From Flavobacterium undicola (lineage in GTDB: Bacteria > Bacteroidota > Bacteroidia > Flavobacteriales > Flavobacteriaceae): a stretch of 64,000 bases of DNA. A program made the position numbers and the translations under genes. Position 1 is the stretch's first letter; each line of letters starts with the position of its first letter. Below are positions 63,851 to 64,000 of the stretch, one piece after another. Location: contig NZ_JAAAPM020000018.1 in the NCBI RefSeq assembly GCF_009909155.2, positions 22,061-86,060 on the forward strand, written 5' to 3'. The notes below the pieces were generated by a model. That model made no database searches, had not been told where the DNA came from, and was given only the letters and a program-made list of their open reading frames with translations.

Positions 63851-64000
63851 GGGTTCCTTTTATAATATAATTAATTGAGTTAGTCATTTAGTTTCTGTAT
63901 TTTTATGTCTTTAAAAACAGTCGTTATGGAAGTATTTGAAGGACAAAGCATACTAAACTTTATAAAAGAATTGCCAAATGATGAAGCTTGCAAAGCTTAT
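63851..64000 (+). mobile_element. Left end of an insertion sequence (IS1595-like), cut by the window edge
   Basis: Coding sequence for the transposase start lies at 63926-64000. The region before it, from about GGGTTCC at 63851, is AT-rich and unrelated to neighbouring genes, and could be the terminal inverted repeat. The exact end cannot be fixed without the right end. The GGGTTCC lies within a palindrome AACCCGAATTGGGTT (63841-63855), which may be a target or a second terminator. Confidence 0.55.
63926..64000 (+). CDS. Transposase N-terminus, IS1595-like (partial)
   Basis: Only 25 codons are in the window: MEVFEGQSILNFIKELPNDEACKAY. This resembles the N-terminus of IS1595/ISXO2-type transposases, in which M-x-x-F-x-G-x-x-x-x-x-F is followed by a D-x-x-C-x-x-Y-L segment and then a zinc-ribbon. 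The catalytic DDE part lies beyond the edge, so the family call rests on this short stretch. Confidence 0.6.
   Translation, partial: MEVFEGQSILNFIKELPNDEACKAY

Noticed and set aside
63660..63887. Minus-strand frame over the Spy/CpxP-like gene end and IS edge
   Set aside because: It crosses a strong terminator and has no domain or leader, so it is a chance frame.
1..64000. CRISPR array or rRNA operon
   Set aside because: No regularly spaced direct repeats and no rRNA-like conserved segments were seen on either strand.

Overview
The window is a stretch of chromosome from a low-GC member of the Bacteroidota, almost certainly Flavobacterium or a close relative. The support is the AT-rich sequence, recurrent TAnnTTTG promoter boxes, the near absence of Shine-Dalgarno sequences (rpsU is the clear exception), a type IX secretion C-terminal sorting domain, a split methylmalonyl-CoA mutase, Porin_10, DUF2851, DUF2279 and DUF3467 proteins, and hairpin-forming intergenic repeats. 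No rRNA, CRISPR array, prophage or replication origin was seen. One insertion sequence begins at the right edge.

Layout. 1-1.9 kb: the tail of an unknown gene, then a lone SUKH-domain gene set between repeat clusters. 1.9-6.6 kb: udk, a FtsB/DivIC-like gene and the two methylmalonyl-CoA mutase subunits. 7-11.6 kb: a secreted PepSY-like protein, a lysozyme-like protein, then the dapF-GNAT-mltG-DUF2279 run, which is partly peptidoglycan-related. 11.7-16 kb: HtrA protease, a secreted lactonase-like propeller and a LysM/NlpC-P60 hydrolase. 16-24 kb: two unrelated aconitases in tandem, a MoxR ATPase and a SurA-like periplasmic isomerase. 24.4-29.5 kb: a very unusual secreted vWA protein, prfC, a small secreted protein and DUF3467.

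29.6-46.7 kb is the information-processing core, all on the minus strand. In transcription order it reads HhH protein, acyl-CoA dehydrogenase, rpsU, xerC-like recombinase, hpf, tRNA-Thr(TGT), tRNA-Tyr(GTA), tRNA-Thr(GGT), tuf, tRNA-Trp(CCA), secE, nusG, rplK, rplA, rplJ, rplL, rpoB, rpoC. Hairpins at rplL-rpoB and after rpoC mark likely attenuation or termination points.

46.8-63.8 kb is mixed housekeeping and envelope genes: an amino-acid permease, a PspC-like protein, an SPFH protein with internal repeats, DUF2851, a DnaQ-like exonuclease, a Porin_10 porin, rnhB, lipB, a lipoprotein, lysS, a D-lactate dehydrogenase, a large MG2/TonB-plug protein and a Spy/CpxP-like protein. An IS1595-type transposase starts at 63926.

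The most noteworthy items are repeat DNA that appears to have become coding sequence inside rnhB, a repeat next to the lipB start codon, the strong rpsU Shine-Dalgarno, the vWA/sorting-domain protein, the repeat-bearing SPFH protein, and overlap of the tRNA-operon promoter with the hpf terminator. No wholly new multi-gene system can be claimed from the sequence alone.
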